Positions 25,305-33,632 of a stretch of 64,000 nucleotides of DNA are shown here, one piece after another; the first letter of the stretch is position 1, and every line of letters begins with the position of its first letter. Source of the stretch: Bacteroidota bacterium (GTDB lineage: Bacteria > Bacteroidota > Bacteroidia > 2-12-FULL-35-15); assembly GCA_025963775.1 (NCBI GenBank), contig JAOQAD010000040.1, positions 300,835 through 364,834 of the forward strand, in the 5' to 3' direction. The notes under the pieces were generated by a model that was not told the origin of the DNA, searched no databases, and was given only the letters and a program-made list of their open reading frames with translations. Made by a program: the position numbers and the translations under genes.

Positions 25305-25388
25305 CGTCATCCCGTGCCCCGACACGGGATCTCACAAATGTTAGCAGTTTCTAATTTAACAGATCCCGTGTCGGGGCACGGGATGACG
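25305..25388. repeat. REP family 1, inverted pair (BIME-like)
   Basis: Two 28-bp copies, at 25305-25332 and 25361-25388, are exact reverse complements of each other, and each is itself a palindrome with stem ATCCCGTG/CACGGGAT. A 28-bp spacer separates them. Located between mqnD and rfaD. Confidence 0.92.
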
Positions 25389-25422
25389 ATTAAAATTTAA
25401 ATCGTTCTCCGCAACTGATCAT

Positions 25423-26262
25423 CTATAAAAAAACCTCCTCCTCTATCTTCCCAATCACACCCAGCTCCACCGCCTTATCAAACAGTAATTTCACTGCACG
25501 CTTTCCTTCTTCTCCCAAATCAACCGAGTATTTATTTACGTATAAAGCGATGTGCTTGTACATCACCTCTTCGCTCATTTCCTGTGCATGTGCCTTTACA
25601 AAGTTAAGGCTTGCACCGGGGTTTGCAAATGCGTATTCCACGCTGCGGCGCAATACCCTGTCCACTTTGTGCTTCTGCTCTTCCGGCATGTCGCGGCGGA
25701 TCACGATCCCTCCCAGCGGGATCGGCGCTTTTGCCAGTGTTTCCCAGTATTCACCCAGGTCTACCAGTTTTTTCAAGCCTTTCTGCTCGTAGGTAAAACG
25801 GTTCTCATGAATGATAAGCCCGGCATCCACATCACCGTTCAATACGGCATCTTCAATGCCTGAAAAAACAGTTTCTGTTTTGTTATTTGCTTCCGGAAAT
25901 GCCAGCGACAACAGGAAATTAGCGGTAGTGTATTTTCCCGGGATCGCGATGCGGGTGGAAGGAGAAATCTTCAGCTCTGATCTTGCGATCAGCAAAGGCC
26001 CGCAATTATTGCCCAATGCGCTGCCGGCATTCAGCAGCTGGTAATATTTTGTGAGATGTGCATAAGCATGGTAGCTTAGCTTCGTCACTGCGAGTTGCCC
26101 TTTGAAAGCCTTCTGGTTAAGTGTTTCCACATCTTCCATCACCGGTTCGAACGTCAATCCTTCCGTATCGGTCTTACCATTGACCATGGCATCGAAAATA
26201 AAACAATCGTTCGGACAGGGGCTGAAACCTATTGTTATCGGGGATGATGAATTAGAGCTCAT
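25423..26262 (-). CDS. mqnD: 1,4-dihydroxy-6-naphthoate synthase
   Basis: Fourth enzyme of the futalosine route to menaquinone; converts cyclic dehypoxanthinyl futalosine to 1,4-dihydroxy-6-naphthoate. 279 residues, periplasmic-binding-protein-like fold. The N-terminal GFSPCPNDCFIFDAMVNG and the later KLSYHAYAHL, GPLLIAR, LIIHENRFTYEQKGL and PIPLGGIVIRRD segments are typical of MqnD. Its start overlaps the end of mqnB by 11 bp, implying translational coupling. mqnA lies about 11 kb away at 36871. Confidence 0.93.
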   Translation of the reverse strand: MSSNSSSPITIGFSPCPNDCFIFDAMVNGKTDTEGLTFEPVMEDVETLNQKAFKGQLAVTKLSYHAYAHLTKYYQLLNAGSALGNNCGPLLIARSELKISPSTRIAIPGKYTTANFLLSLAFPEANNKTETVFSGIEDAVLNGDVDAGLIIHENRFTYEQKGLKKLVDLGEYWETLAKAPIPLGGIVIRRDMPEEQKHKVDRVLRRSVEYAFANPGASLNFVKAHAQEMSEEVMYKHIALYVNKYSVDLGEEGKRAVKLLFDKAVELGVIGKIEEEVFL

Positions 26263-26917
26263 TCAACGAGTTTAACAGTTCTGAAACTTTATAATTTAAT
26301 TGCCCGATCGCAAGCGGGATGTTCCATGCTTCACGGTTGCGCTTTTCCACGTAATTGGAAACGGCCCTGAGCTGTATATACGGAATGCCTTCCTGCTCAC
26401 AGGCAAACATGAATGCGGCGCCTTCCATGCTTTCCACATACGGATGAAAGCGCTGCACTGCTTTCTCAATGCTGCTTTCGTTGCCATGCGTGGTATTCAC
26501 TGTAATTCCAGTAACTTTCGGAAGCATTTCAATGACAGGGTGCAATGCCCCGCTGTTGTTCGTGATCTTTGTAATACCCTGCAACTGTAGCTCTTCCAGC
26601 GAAAGGAAGGCTTCGCCGTCTTCAGCGCCAAGCTCGGAAAATACATCTTCGTAAACGTTCAGCACGGTTCCTAAATCTATATTTTTATTAAAGCTTCCGC
26701 AGATGCCCATGTTTATGGCGAGATCATAAGAGTCATTGATGGCCTTTCCCGTGTAATAAGCTGTCGCCACCATTCCAACGCCGGTGATGAGAAAGTCCAC
26801 TTCATGCGTTTTGAACGTAGCGCACATAAAACTGCTTCCGGCATTGCGCAGGGATTCCATCTGCCCGAGCAGCGGTTCTATTTCAAACCTGGTAGCGGAA
26901 ACAATAAGGATCTTCAT
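26252..26917 (-). CDS. mqnB: Futalosine hydrolase
   Basis: Removes hypoxanthine from futalosine in the menaquinone pathway. 221 residues from the ATG at 26917 (MKILIVSATRFEIEP); a longer frame to 26950 adds 11 residues upstream of the normal N-terminus. Nucleoside-phosphorylase/hydrolase fold: ITGVGMVATAYYTGKAI, AINMGICGSFN and the active-site segment VESMEGAAFMFACEQ, then QLRAVSNYVEKRNR. A MTA/SAH nucleosidase is a related alternative, but overlap with mqnD settles the call. Confidence 0.92.
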   Translation of the reverse strand: MKILIVSATRFEIEPLLGQMESLRNAGSSFMCATFKTHEVDFLITGVGMVATAYYTGKAINDSYDLAINMGICGSFNKNIDLGTVLNVYEDVFSELGAEDGEAFLSLEELQLQGITKITNNSGALHPVIEMLPKVTGITVNTTHGNESSIEKAVQRFHPYVESMEGAAFMFACEQEGIPYIQLRAVSNYVEKRNREAWNIPLAIGQLNYKVSELLNSLNEL

Positions 26918-26934
26918 GCCTGTATAATTGACTG

Positions 26935-26942
26935 CAAAGATA
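26935..26942 (-). promoter_or_regulatory. Promoter -7 element for mqnB-mqnD
   Basis: The minus strand reads TATCTTTG (TAnnTTTG), 17 bp upstream of the mqnB ATG. It lies upstream of the chosen start but inside the alternative longer frame, which supports the shorter start. Confidence 0.55.
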
Positions 26943-27030
26943 CGAATCATTTAATTTCCCTGGTCTTAAACAAAAGGCCGGTTGCAATTGTTTTCCATCT
27001 GCCTGTTTCAGGCGGGATAAATATATACGC

Positions 27031-27038
27031 TATATTTG
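27031..27038 (+). promoter_or_regulatory. Promoter -7 element for PTPS gene
   Basis: TATATTTG matches TAnnTTTG about 21 bp upstream of the ATG at 27060 (coordinates good to one base). It includes an in-frame TTG that could otherwise be taken as the start, so the ATG is preferred. Confidence 0.5.
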
Positions 27039-27059
27039 CATCTCATTTTATCAAGCATC

Positions 27060-27476
27060 ATGATCTACATCACAAGAAGAGAACATTTCAACGCCGCGCA
27101 CAAGCTCCATAACCCCAACTGGAGCAACGAGCAGAACGAAGAGGTATTTGGCAAATGTGCGAATCCGAACTGGCACGGGCATAATTACAATTTATTCGTA
27201 ACCGTGAAAGGGCGTGTAAACCCGGATACCGGTTATTCCGCAAACCTGAAGGAGATCAGCTCGATCATCCGGAAGTATGTTACCGACAAGCTCGACCATA
27301 AGAACCTGAACCTGGACGTTGATTTCCTCAAAGGAATGATGCCATCCACGGAAAATGTCGCGATCGCCATTTGGCAACAGCTTACACCGCACATCGATGC
27401 GCTGGGAATAAAGCTGCATTGCGTGAAATTATATGAAACAGAAAACAACTACGTAGAATACTTTGGAGAAGAATAA
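27060..27476 (+). CDS. 6-pyruvoyl-tetrahydropterin synthase family protein (PTPS/QueD)
   Basis: 138 residues of the PTPS/QueD fold. Zinc ligands are H14 (AAH), H39 and H41 (HGH); C33 is the catalytic cysteine. The spacing C-x5-HGH (CANPNWHGHNY) is that of true 6-pyruvoyl-tetrahydropterin synthases, in which dihydroneopterin triphosphate loses triphosphate. It differs from the usual bacterial QueD spacing. The segment LDHKNLNLDVDFL and PSTENVAIAIW also resemble animal PTPS. folE, which makes the substrate, starts 114 bp downstream. The product may feed a tetrahydropterin cofactor; queuosine synthesis is the alternative. Confidence 0.85.
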   Translation: MIYITRREHFNAAHKLHNPNWSNEQNEEVFGKCANPNWHGHNYNLFVTVKGRVNPDTGYSANLKEISSIIRKYVTDKLDHKNLNLDVDFLKGMMPSTENVAIAIWQQLTPHIDALGIKLHCVKLYETENNYVEYFGEE

Positions 27477-27590
27477 AGAGCCGGCGCGCAGATCCTGGCC
27501 CCAAATGCCCGGACGGGATGACTGCACGCAAATTCCAATTCAATACATCCACTTCTACAAATCAACAATTCTACAAATCAACAACTGACT

Positions 27591-28214
27591 ATGGGCCACG
27601 ATGAATTTGACGAGATAGACGGTTATCAGAAGATCGACCGCTACAATTTGAAGCTGGTAAGCGATATCGCCTCCAAATACAAAACCATCCTGAGCGACAT
27701 CGGCGAAAATCCGGCGCGTGAAGGCTTGTTAAAAACACCTGAGCGCGTTGCGAAAGCAATGCAGTACCTCACACACGGTTACGATCTTGATCCCGCAGAG
27801 ATCTTACGTTCCGCGATGTTCAAGGAAGATTACAAGCAGATGGTGATTGTAAAGGACATTGAAGTGTACAGCATGTGCGAGCATCATTTGCTGCCGTTCT
27901 TCGGCAAGGCGCATGTGGCTTACATCCCCAACGGATGTGTTGTCGGCCTCAGCAAGATCCCGCGCGTGGTGGATGCATTTGCGCGCAGGCTGCAGGTGCA
28001 GGAGCGCCTCACCAACGAGATCCGGGATTGCATCCAGAGCACGATGAACCCGATCGGTGTGGCTGTTGTTATTGAATGCTCCCACCTTTGCATGCAGATG
28101 CGCGGGATCCAGAAGCAAAATTCAGTCACTACCACTTCGGCATTCACAGGCGAGTTCCTGAAAGACACCACCCGCGGGGAATTTATCAGCCTTATTGGCT
28201 CTAAATTACACTAA
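27591..28214 (+). CDS. folE: GTP cyclohydrolase I
   Basis: Opens GTP to 7,8-dihydroneopterin triphosphate, the first step of folate and tetrahydropterin synthesis. 207 residues. Zinc ligands are C96 and H99 in [10 protein letters not shown] and C167 in ECSHLCM; the '[23 protein letters not shown]' helix region and the C-terminal TRGEFISLI are standard. Probably an operon with the upstream PTPS-type gene; the 114-bp gap holds a short direct repeat (CTACAAATCAACA twice) but no promoter I can support. Confidence 0.96.
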   Translation: MGHDEFDEIDGYQKIDRYNLKLVSDIASKYKTILSDIGENPAREGLLKTPERVAKAMQYLTHGYDLDPAEILRSAMFKEDYKQMVIVKDIEVYSMCEHHLLPFFGKAHVAYIPNGCVVGLSKIPRVVDAFARRLQVQERLTNEIRDCIQSTMNPIGVAVVIECSHLCMQMRGIQKQNSVTTTSAFTGEFLKDTTRGEFISLIGSKLH

Positions 28215-28234
28215 ACGTCATTAAAACTGTCATT

Positions 28235-28266
28235 TTTGCATTTCCCTGCAATCGGTATTATCTTTG
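28235..28266 (+). promoter_or_regulatory. Canonical Bacteroidetes promoter for Bax-inhibitor-1 gene
   Basis: TTTG at 28235-28238, 20 bp, then TATCTTTG at 28259-28266. Both boxes and the spacing match the sigma-A consensus of the phylum. The ATG at 28300 lies 33 bp downstream. Confidence 0.7.
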
Positions 28267-28299
28267 TACCTGCAAAACCGCAAAAAATCAATAATAACT

Positions 28300-29031
28300 A
28301 TGGAAACCAATAATTTCAAATACGTACAGTCAGAAGAGATCTCTTCTACATTGTCACAAACATTCATGGCAAGCGTTTTTTCGTGGATGTCAGCCGCCCT
28401 GGTGATTACCTCAGTGATAGCCTATTATTTCGGGGTTGACAAGGAACTCATGTCGCTGCTCAGGACAACTGATATAACCGGGCGCTTTCATACTACAGGC
28501 CTGGGCTACATTGTTATGTTCTCACCTCTGGCGATCATTTTCGGAATGGGCTATGGGATGAGAAAAATGTCGTACCCGGTGGTATTAGGGCTGTTCCTTT
28601 TATTTGCCGCTTTAATGGGCGCCAGCTTAAGCTACATTTTCCTTGCCTATACGCATACTTCCATTCTCACCGTGTTTGTTTCTACTGCCGGGATGTTCGG
28701 ATTAATGTCATTAGTGGGATACACCACCAAAACAGACCTTACAAAGTTTGGCAGCATCATGACGATGGGATTGTTCGGGATCATTATTGCTTCCCTTGTG
28801 AACATGTTCCTTCAGAACGGTGCTCTTGATTACATCATCAGCTTTGTAGGTGTGCTTGTGTTCGTAGGTTTAACAGCATACGATGTTCAGAAGCTGAAAC
28901 GCATTGGCGCCGGGCTTGAATACGGGACCGAAGAAACCAAAAAGCTTGTATTATGGGGCGCACTGGACCTGTACCTGGATTTCATCAACTTATTCTTATT
29001 CCTGCTTCGCCTGTTTGGCGACAGGAAATAA
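28300..29031 (+). CDS. Bax inhibitor-1 / YccA family membrane protein
   Basis: 243 residues with seven membrane helices, the layout of the BI-1/YccA (TMBIM) family. These are inner-membrane proteins linked to calcium leak or FtsH regulation in other bacteria. Helices begin with SVFSWMSAALVITSVIAYYFG. The C-terminal YDVQKLKRIG ('DxQxLK' type) and GALDLYLDFINLFLFLLRLF are characteristic. The start at 28300 (METNNFKYVQ) is preferred to an in-frame codon at 28264, which lies within the promoter. Monocistronic with a terminator at 29052-29084. Confidence 0.9.
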   Translation: METNNFKYVQSEEISSTLSQTFMASVFSWMSAALVITSVIAYYFGVDKELMSLLRTTDITGRFHTTGLGYIVMFSPLAIIFGMGYGMRKMSYPVVLGLFLLFAALMGASLSYIFLAYTHTSILTVFVSTAGMFGLMSLVGYTTKTDLTKFGSIMTMGLFGIIIASLVNMFLQNGALDYIISFVGVLVFVGLTAYDVQKLKRIGAGLEYGTEETKKLVLWGALDLYLDFINLFLFLLRLFGDRK

Positions 29032-29051
29032 TCCCACAATTCATTGTGAAT

Positions 29052-29084
29052 AAAAAGAGGAGGCAGCTATTGTTTCCTCTTTTT
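29052..29084 (+). terminator. Terminator of Bax-inhibitor-1 gene
   Basis: AAAAAGAGGA pairs with TCCTCTTTTT around a 13-nt loop, followed by ATTTTC; it lies 20 bp past the stop. Confidence 0.7.
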
Positions 29085-29127
29085 ATTTTCTGGTATTTTG
29101 ATCAGAACTAATTTAACGCTATACCAC

Positions 29128-30012
29128 ATGAAAGCATACGTATTCCCCGGGCAAGGCTCCCAGTTCCCAGGCATGGGAAAAGACCTTTACGACAATTCCC
29201 CTTTGGCAAAAGAGCTGTTTGAAAAGGCTAATGATATTCTCGGCTTTAAGATCTCCGATACCATGTTCTCGGGAACCGCTGATGAGCTAAAGCAGACCAA
29301 CATTACACAGCCTGCTATTTTCCTGCATTCCGTGATCCTTGCCAAAACGCTGGGTGAAAGCCTGCAGCCCGACATGGTGGCAGGGCACAGCCTTGGGGAA
29401 TTCTCCGCCCTGGTTGCCAATCAAACTTTATCCTTCGAAGATGCGCTTACACTTGTATACAAACGCGCCATGGCCATGCAAAAGGCCTGTGAAATGAATC
29501 CTTCCACTATGGCAGCCGTGCTTAACCTCGATGATAAGATCACCGAAGAGATCTGCGCTGAGATCAGCAGATCGGGTGAGATCGTGGTAGCTGCAAATTA
29601 CAACTGCCCCGGACAGCTGGTTATTTCCGGCACCATCAACGGGGTGAACATTGCCTGCGAAAAGCTGAAGGCTGCAGGAGCGAAACGTGCGCTGGTATTA
29701 CCTGTTGGCGGTGCATTTCACTCGCCGCTGATGGAGCCTGCCCGCGTGGAGCTGGAAGCCGCCATCAATGCCACTAAATTCAACCAGCCGATCTGCCCGG
29801 TGTACCAGAATGTAACCGCAAGCGCTGTTTCCAACCCGGCTGAAATTCAGAAAAATCTCGTTGACCAGCTTACCGCACCTGTAAAATGGACACAAACGGT
29901 GCAGCAGATGATCGCCGACGGTGCAACATCCTTCACGGAAGTGGGCCCCGGAAAAGTGTTGCAGGGGCTGGTAAAGAAAGTAAATCCCGAAATGGAAGCA
30001 GCAAGTGCATAA
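29128..30012 (+). CDS. fabD: ACP S-malonyltransferase
   Basis: Transfers malonyl from CoA to acyl carrier protein to supply fatty-acid elongation. 294 residues from the ATG at 29128 (MKAYVFPGQGSQFPGMG). The nucleophile is S88 in GHSLGEFSAL and the catalytic histidine is H198 in GGAFHSPLM. QQMIADGATSFTEVGPGKVLQGL closes the domain. The preceding in-frame extension to 29098 has no family support. No other fab genes are nearby. Confidence 0.96.
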   Translation: MKAYVFPGQGSQFPGMGKDLYDNSPLAKELFEKANDILGFKISDTMFSGTADELKQTNITQPAIFLHSVILAKTLGESLQPDMVAGHSLGEFSALVANQTLSFEDALTLVYKRAMAMQKACEMNPSTMAAVLNLDDKITEEICAEISRSGEIVVAANYNCPGQLVISGTINGVNIACEKLKAAGAKRALVLPVGGAFHSPLMEPARVELEAAINATKFNQPICPVYQNVTASAVSNPAEIQKNLVDQLTAPVKWTQTVQQMIADGATSFTEVGPGKVLQGLVKKVNPEMEAASA

Positions 30013-30089
30013 TTGGCATAAACCTTTCTTAAAAAGTTAAGCCTGCAATTTAATTTTAAGAAAAACGTTCTAAAACCAATACCGGAAAA

Positions 30090-30731
30090 ATGAAAAGAAT
30101 TCTCCTTATTGCCATTGTACTTCTTTTTGCCTTACAGGGCAATGCCCAGTTTTTAAATGGGCTTGGCATTACTGTAGGCGCTACGGCGGCCAATCAGAAA
30201 TTCAAATACCACGAGCCGCTTTCCATTTCCCGCAAGAGCTACATCTTCGGGTTCAATGCCAGCGTATTCCTCGAATGCCTCAGCCACGACAATGTGCGCT
30301 GGGTAACCGAGATCCAGTTCAACCAGAAAGGCTCTGTTGATAATCAGCCGGGAGCAAGCTACGCAAACAGGCTTCAATATCTTAGCTGGAACAATTACCT
30401 GAAATTCCGTTACGAGATGTACAGGATCATTCCGTATGTACTTGTAGGCCCGCGGCTGGAATACACCTTTTCGCAGGGAACAAGCTCGCCGGCAATTACA
30501 GGCCCTTTTCTGCCTTTGCATGTAAGCGGAGCTGTTGGCGGCGGACTCGAATTCGTGAGCTTCACCAATTTCAAATTTTTCGTGGAAGGATTTTACAATC
30601 CGGATATTATGCCGGCATACGTTGCCCCGGCGCTTCATATCAACAACAAGGATTTTGAATTGCGGGTAGGGCTGAAATATGAATTTGCAGGCAGGAAAGA
30701 AAGCTGCAACACACCGACCTATGTGGAATAA
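30090..30731 (+). CDS. Outer-membrane beta-barrel protein (PorT-like)
   Basis: 213 residues with a Sec signal peptide (about 1-19, ending GNA). An eight-strand-type barrel follows with alternating aromatic strands (ITVGATAANQKFKY, SYIFGFNASVFLECL, WVTEIQFNQKG, YVLVGPRLEYTF, FKFFVEGFYN) and a C-terminal strand DFELRVGLKYEFAG. The layout fits the porin-family/PorT-like outer-membrane proteins common in Bacteroidota. Function unknown. It stands 77 bp downstream of fabD and ends at a terminator. Confidence 0.8.
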   Translation: MKRILLIAIVLLFALQGNAQFLNGLGITVGATAANQKFKYHEPLSISRKSYIFGFNASVFLECLSHDNVRWVTEIQFNQKGSVDNQPGASYANRLQYLSWNNYLKFRYEMYRIIPYVLVGPRLEYTFSQGTSSPAITGPFLPLHVSGAVGGGLEFVSFTNFKFFVEGFYNPDIMPAYVAPALHINNKDFELRVGLKYEFAGRKESCNTPTYVE

Positions 30732-30762
30732 AAAAAGCCCTTTCGTTCTGAAAGGGCTTTTT
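30732..30762. terminator. Bidirectional terminator, barrel protein / lipoprotein
   Basis: AAAAAGCCCTTTC-GTTCT-GAAAGGGCTTTTT, a perfect stem with a 5-nt loop between the convergent genes ending at 30731 and 30766. Confidence 0.92.
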
Positions 30763-30765
30763 AAT

Positions 30766-31188
30766 TTATTTGGTCAGCACAGCTGAAACCGTATCGTAGT
30801 TTGATCCTCCCAGCCATACAAGATAGCTCATATTGATCTGGTTCGCATTGGTAAGCGTTCCCGATCCCGAAACGCTGTTCCCCTCCACTACCTGTGAAGG
30901 AATCGTAAGGCTGCTGCCGCTTACTGTTGCCCGTACTTTGGTATGATAGCCGTACAGGTAAGCGAACTGGATGAAAGAGGCATTCGAGGAATCGGTAATG
31001 TCCACGTTGTAAGTTGCAGCGCCGTTCATGGAGCTGTTCTCTGCAATTGCCCAGTGCCCGTGGAATGCAGCTCTTGCATCAGTGCCGGCTGGTGTTTCCG
31101 GCGCAGGCTCTTCCTCCTTTGCACAGCCTGAAAAAAGAAGGATTCCGAAAAGGCCGGAAGCAAAAATAAAAGGGATTAATTTTTTCAT
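30766..31188 (-). CDS. Small lipoprotein of unknown function
   Basis: 140 residues. The signal peptide ends in lipobox FSGC (C22), followed by an acidic/Pro linker (AKEEEPAPETPAG). The mature part resembles small lipocalin-like lipoproteins (HGHWAIAENSSMNGAATYNVDITDSS, TVSGSSLTIPSQVVEGNSVSGSGTL, MSYLVW). It shares this general design with the lipoprotein at 18432-18863. No function can be assigned. Confidence 0.75.
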   Translation of the reverse strand: MKKLIPFIFASGLFGILLFSGCAKEEEPAPETPAGTDARAAFHGHWAIAENSSMNGAATYNVDITDSSNASFIQFAYLYGYHTKVRATVSGSSLTIPSQVVEGNSVSGSGTLTNANQINMSYLVWLGGSNYDTVSAVLTK

Positions 31189-31250
31189 GATTGAAGATTA
31201 TTTAATTGAATTTTGACCTGCACAATCCTTATCAGTATTTGTGCCTGAAT

Positions 31251-32597
31251 TCAGATGCCTGTATAATTCGCAGGAGAAATTTGTTTCAGTTCCTTTTTAA
31301 CCTCATCATTCACCTGCAAGGTATCAATGAAAGCTGAAATACTCTCCTTGGTGATGTGCGTATTAGTGCGTGTAAGCTCCTTCAGCGCTTCGTAAGGCTT
31401 CGGGTAGCCTTCCCTGCGCAGCACTGTCTGTAATGCTTCCGCAACCACAGCCCAGTTATTGTCAAGGTCTTTCTCAAATGCTTCCCTGTTCAGGATCAGC
31501 TTATCAAGGCCTTTCAGCAACGATTTATAGGCGATGAGGCTGTGCGCCAATGGAACGCCCACATTGCGCAATACCGTTGAATCGGTAAGGTCGCGCTGCA
31601 AACGCGAAATTGGCAGTTTGGCGGAAAGGTGCTCAAAGATGGCATTCGCAATACCGAGGTTCCCTTCCGAATTCTCAAAATCGATCGGGTTCACTTTGTG
31701 CGGCATTGCTGATGATCCGATCTCTCCCGCTTTGATCTTCTGCTTGAAATAATCCATCGACACATAGGTCCATACGTCGCGGTCAAGATCGATGATGATG
31801 TTATTGATACGCTTCAATGCATCGCAGTAGGCTGCAAAATTATCGTAATGCTCGATCTGCGTGGTTGGATACGAGCGGTGCAATCCCAGCGACTTGTTCA
31901 CAAAATCATTCGCGAAGGAAAGCCAGTCGGTTTGCGGATATGCCACGTGATGCGCATTCATATTGCCTGTAGCGCCGCCGAATTTAGCTCCGTACGGAAC
32001 AGCCTTCAGCTGCTGCATCTGCTGCTGCAGCCTTGCCACAAATACGAAGATCTCTTTTCCCAAACGTGTCGGAGAGGCCGGCTGTCCGTGCGTACGCGCC
32101 AGCATGGAAACATCCTTCCACTCTTCCGACAAAGCGGAAAGCTTGTTGATCACCTCTTCCAGCACCGGGAGCAGGCATTCATTCATCGCATCCTTTACGG
32201 AATACGGAATGGCGGTATTGTTAATGTCCTGCGAGGTGAGCCCGAAGTGAATGAATTCCTTTTGAGAATCCAAATTCAAGCCTTCAAATTTTTCCTTGAT
32301 GAAATATTCAACAGCCTTTACATCATGGTTCGTCACTTTTTCAATGTCCTTGATCTGCTGGGCATCCGCCTCCGACAGATCCTTGTAGATCGCACGCAGC
32401 TTTGGATACAATGCTTTGTCGAAGCCTTTCAGCTGTGGCAGCGGCAACTCGCACAGGGCAATAAAATATTCGATCTCCACCAGTACGCGGTATTTGATCA
32501 GTGCTGCTTCGGAAAAATAAGCCGCCAGCTTTTCGGTGGTATTCCGGTAACGGCCATCAACAGGAGATATCGCAGAAAGTTTTGTCAGTTCGTTCAT
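31251..32597 (-). CDS. purB: Adenylosuccinate lyase
   Basis: Cleaves SAICAR and adenylosuccinate in purine synthesis. 448 residues from the ATG at 32597 (MNELTKLSAISPVDGRYRNTTEKLA). The fumarase/aspartase-superfamily signature GSSAMPHKVNPIDFENSEGN contains the flexible catalytic serine loop. FGLTSQDINNTAIPY and LARTHGQPASPTRLGKEI supply further active-site residues. The frame continues to 32660, but the conserved N-terminus starts at 32597 and the -7 element at 32621-32628 lies between. Monocistronic. Confidence 0.96.
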   Translation of the reverse strand: MNELTKLSAISPVDGRYRNTTEKLAAYFSEAALIKYRVLVEIEYFIALCELPLPQLKGFDKALYPKLRAIYKDLSEADAQQIKDIEKVTNHDVKAVEYFIKEKFEGLNLDSQKEFIHFGLTSQDINNTAIPYSVKDAMNECLLPVLEEVINKLSALSEEWKDVSMLARTHGQPASPTRLGKEIFVFVARLQQQMQQLKAVPYGAKFGGATGNMNAHHVAYPQTDWLSFANDFVNKSLGLHRSYPTTQIEHYDNFAAYCDALKRINNIIIDLDRDVWTYVSMDYFKQKIKAGEIGSSAMPHKVNPIDFENSEGNLGIANAIFEHLSAKLPISRLQRDLTDSTVLRNVGVPLAHSLIAYKSLLKGLDKLILNREAFEKDLDNNWAVVAEALQTVLRREGYPKPYEALKELTRTNTHITKESISAFIDTLQVNDEVKKELKQISPANYTGI

Positions 32598-32620
32598 CTT
32601 AGGGTTTTGTAAAAGAGGAA

Positions 32621-32628
32621 CGAAGATA
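32621..32628 (-). promoter_or_regulatory. Promoter -7 element for purB
   Basis: The minus strand reads TATCTTCG (TAnnTTCG variant), 23 bp upstream of the purB ATG. Identical to the octamer upstream of rpsF. Confidence 0.45.
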
Positions 32629-32678
32629 AGAAAAAAAGAGATGCTCTGCCGGGCATTCACGGGCTTAAAAAATGCAAA

Positions 32679-32711
32679 AAATGGAGATAACCTAAGCGGC
32701 TATCTCCATTT
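32679..32711 (-). terminator. Terminator of DUF4190 lipoprotein gene
   Basis: AAATGGAGATA / TATCTCCATTT, an 11-bp perfect stem. On the minus strand it is followed by TTTTGCATTTTTT. It lies 19 bp past the stop at 32731. Confidence 0.8.
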
Positions 32712-32730
32712 CTTAACCCTATTGAAAATA

Positions 32731-33390
32731 CTAATAGATCCTGATAATGATCAGTGTGAGCGCAATCGCAATGATCCCACAGATCAGTCCGACCCATGCA
32801 AGTGTGTTACCCTTGTAGGTTCCTTCTCCTTTGCGGATCTTGTGAATGGCAACTGCGCCGAAAATAATGGCAAGCAGGCCGAGCACAAAGGCCCCGTAAT
32901 AAGCAAACAGTGAAATGATCCCCAGTACAAAGCTGGCAATAGCAAGGTGCAGCGTATGCGCTTCCTGGTCAGGCATCATTAGTTTCAGCCCCTTTTTGAA
33001 GCCCGATTTAAACGCTGCCGCTTTGCTTCCGCTGTTGATCTTTGCTTCTTCTTCAGGCGTGTCCTCTTTGATGATCCTTGAAAGGATTCCTTCTTTCTTT
33101 TTCACTGCCGGGGTTGTTGCTTCTGCAGATGCAGTTGCAGTTTCTGCCGGTGCGTCAACTACAGCGTTTTCACTTTCAACAGGCAGCTCAGGTGCTGTGA
33201 TCTCTTCAGGACTTGTTACAGCAACCGGCTCTGAAGGCTCAGCCGGCGCCGGGTTATTTTTCACTTCATTTCCGGAATGGTTCCATTCTATATGATAGCC
33301 ATTGCGGTATACACGCTTATTAACGGAGCATGAGCTCATCAGGATCACAAGGAATAATGCGGCATATGAGATTAGTACTATTTTTTTCAT
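32731..33390 (-). CDS. Lipoprotein with C-terminal DUF4190-type membrane domain
   Basis: 219 residues from the start at 33390. The signal ends in lipobox LMSSC (about 17-21). A Pro/Ala/Glu-rich linker (NNPAPAEPSEPVAVTSPEE onward, about 45-105) follows. The C-terminal part has two hydrophobic helices around a short KGEGTYKGN loop (LHLAIASFVLGIISLFAYYGAFVLGLLAIIFGAVAIHKI and LAWVGLICGIIAIALTLIII), the DUF4190 pattern. An in-frame extension to 33528 adds 46 residues before the signal and is rejected. How a lipidated N-terminus and two C-terminal membrane helices are placed is unclear; function unknown. Confidence 0.78.
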   Translation of the reverse strand: MKKIVLISYAALFLVILMSSCSVNKRVYRNGYHIEWNHSGNEVKNNPAPAEPSEPVAVTSPEEITAPELPVESENAVVDAPAETATASAEATTPAVKKKEGILSRIIKEDTPEEEAKINSGSKAAAFKSGFKKGLKLMMPDQEAHTLHLAIASFVLGIISLFAYYGAFVLGLLAIIFGAVAIHKIRKGEGTYKGNTLAWVGLICGIIAIALTLIIIRIY

Positions 33391-33510
33391 GACTTTGTTT
33401 TTTTTAATGATTAATGTTTTGAAATCATCAAATACAAGTTCGTGCCAGTGAAAGAAATGGATATTATGGAGAATAAAATGTGAAATAATAGCCACAAATA
33501 TAATGGATGT

Positions 33511-33626
33511 TTGACCCCTCCGGGCCACTTGTAATTATGAAAGCCCCTTTTAAAAGGCTCCGGAGGAACCAGACATTTTTAGACAACAATGATGGGAAGA
33601 CTGATCAGGGCCCCGGAGGGGTCCAA
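33511..33626. repeat. 116-bp element with terminal inverted repeats (MITE-like)
   Basis: The left end TTGACCCCTCCGGGCC (33511-33526) and the right end GGCCCCGGAGGGGTCCAA (33609-33626) are inverted repeats with two single-base gaps. They flank a noncoding core with its own palindrome CCTTTTAAAAGG (33546-33557). It sits 6 bp beyond the stop of the TonB receptor. It may be a small nonautonomous element or a complex hairpin. Confidence 0.6.
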
Positions 33627-33632
33627 CAGAAC

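Noticed and set aside
31848..32612. 254-residue plus-strand open frame
   Set aside because: Antisense to purB with no homology seen; purB is certain.
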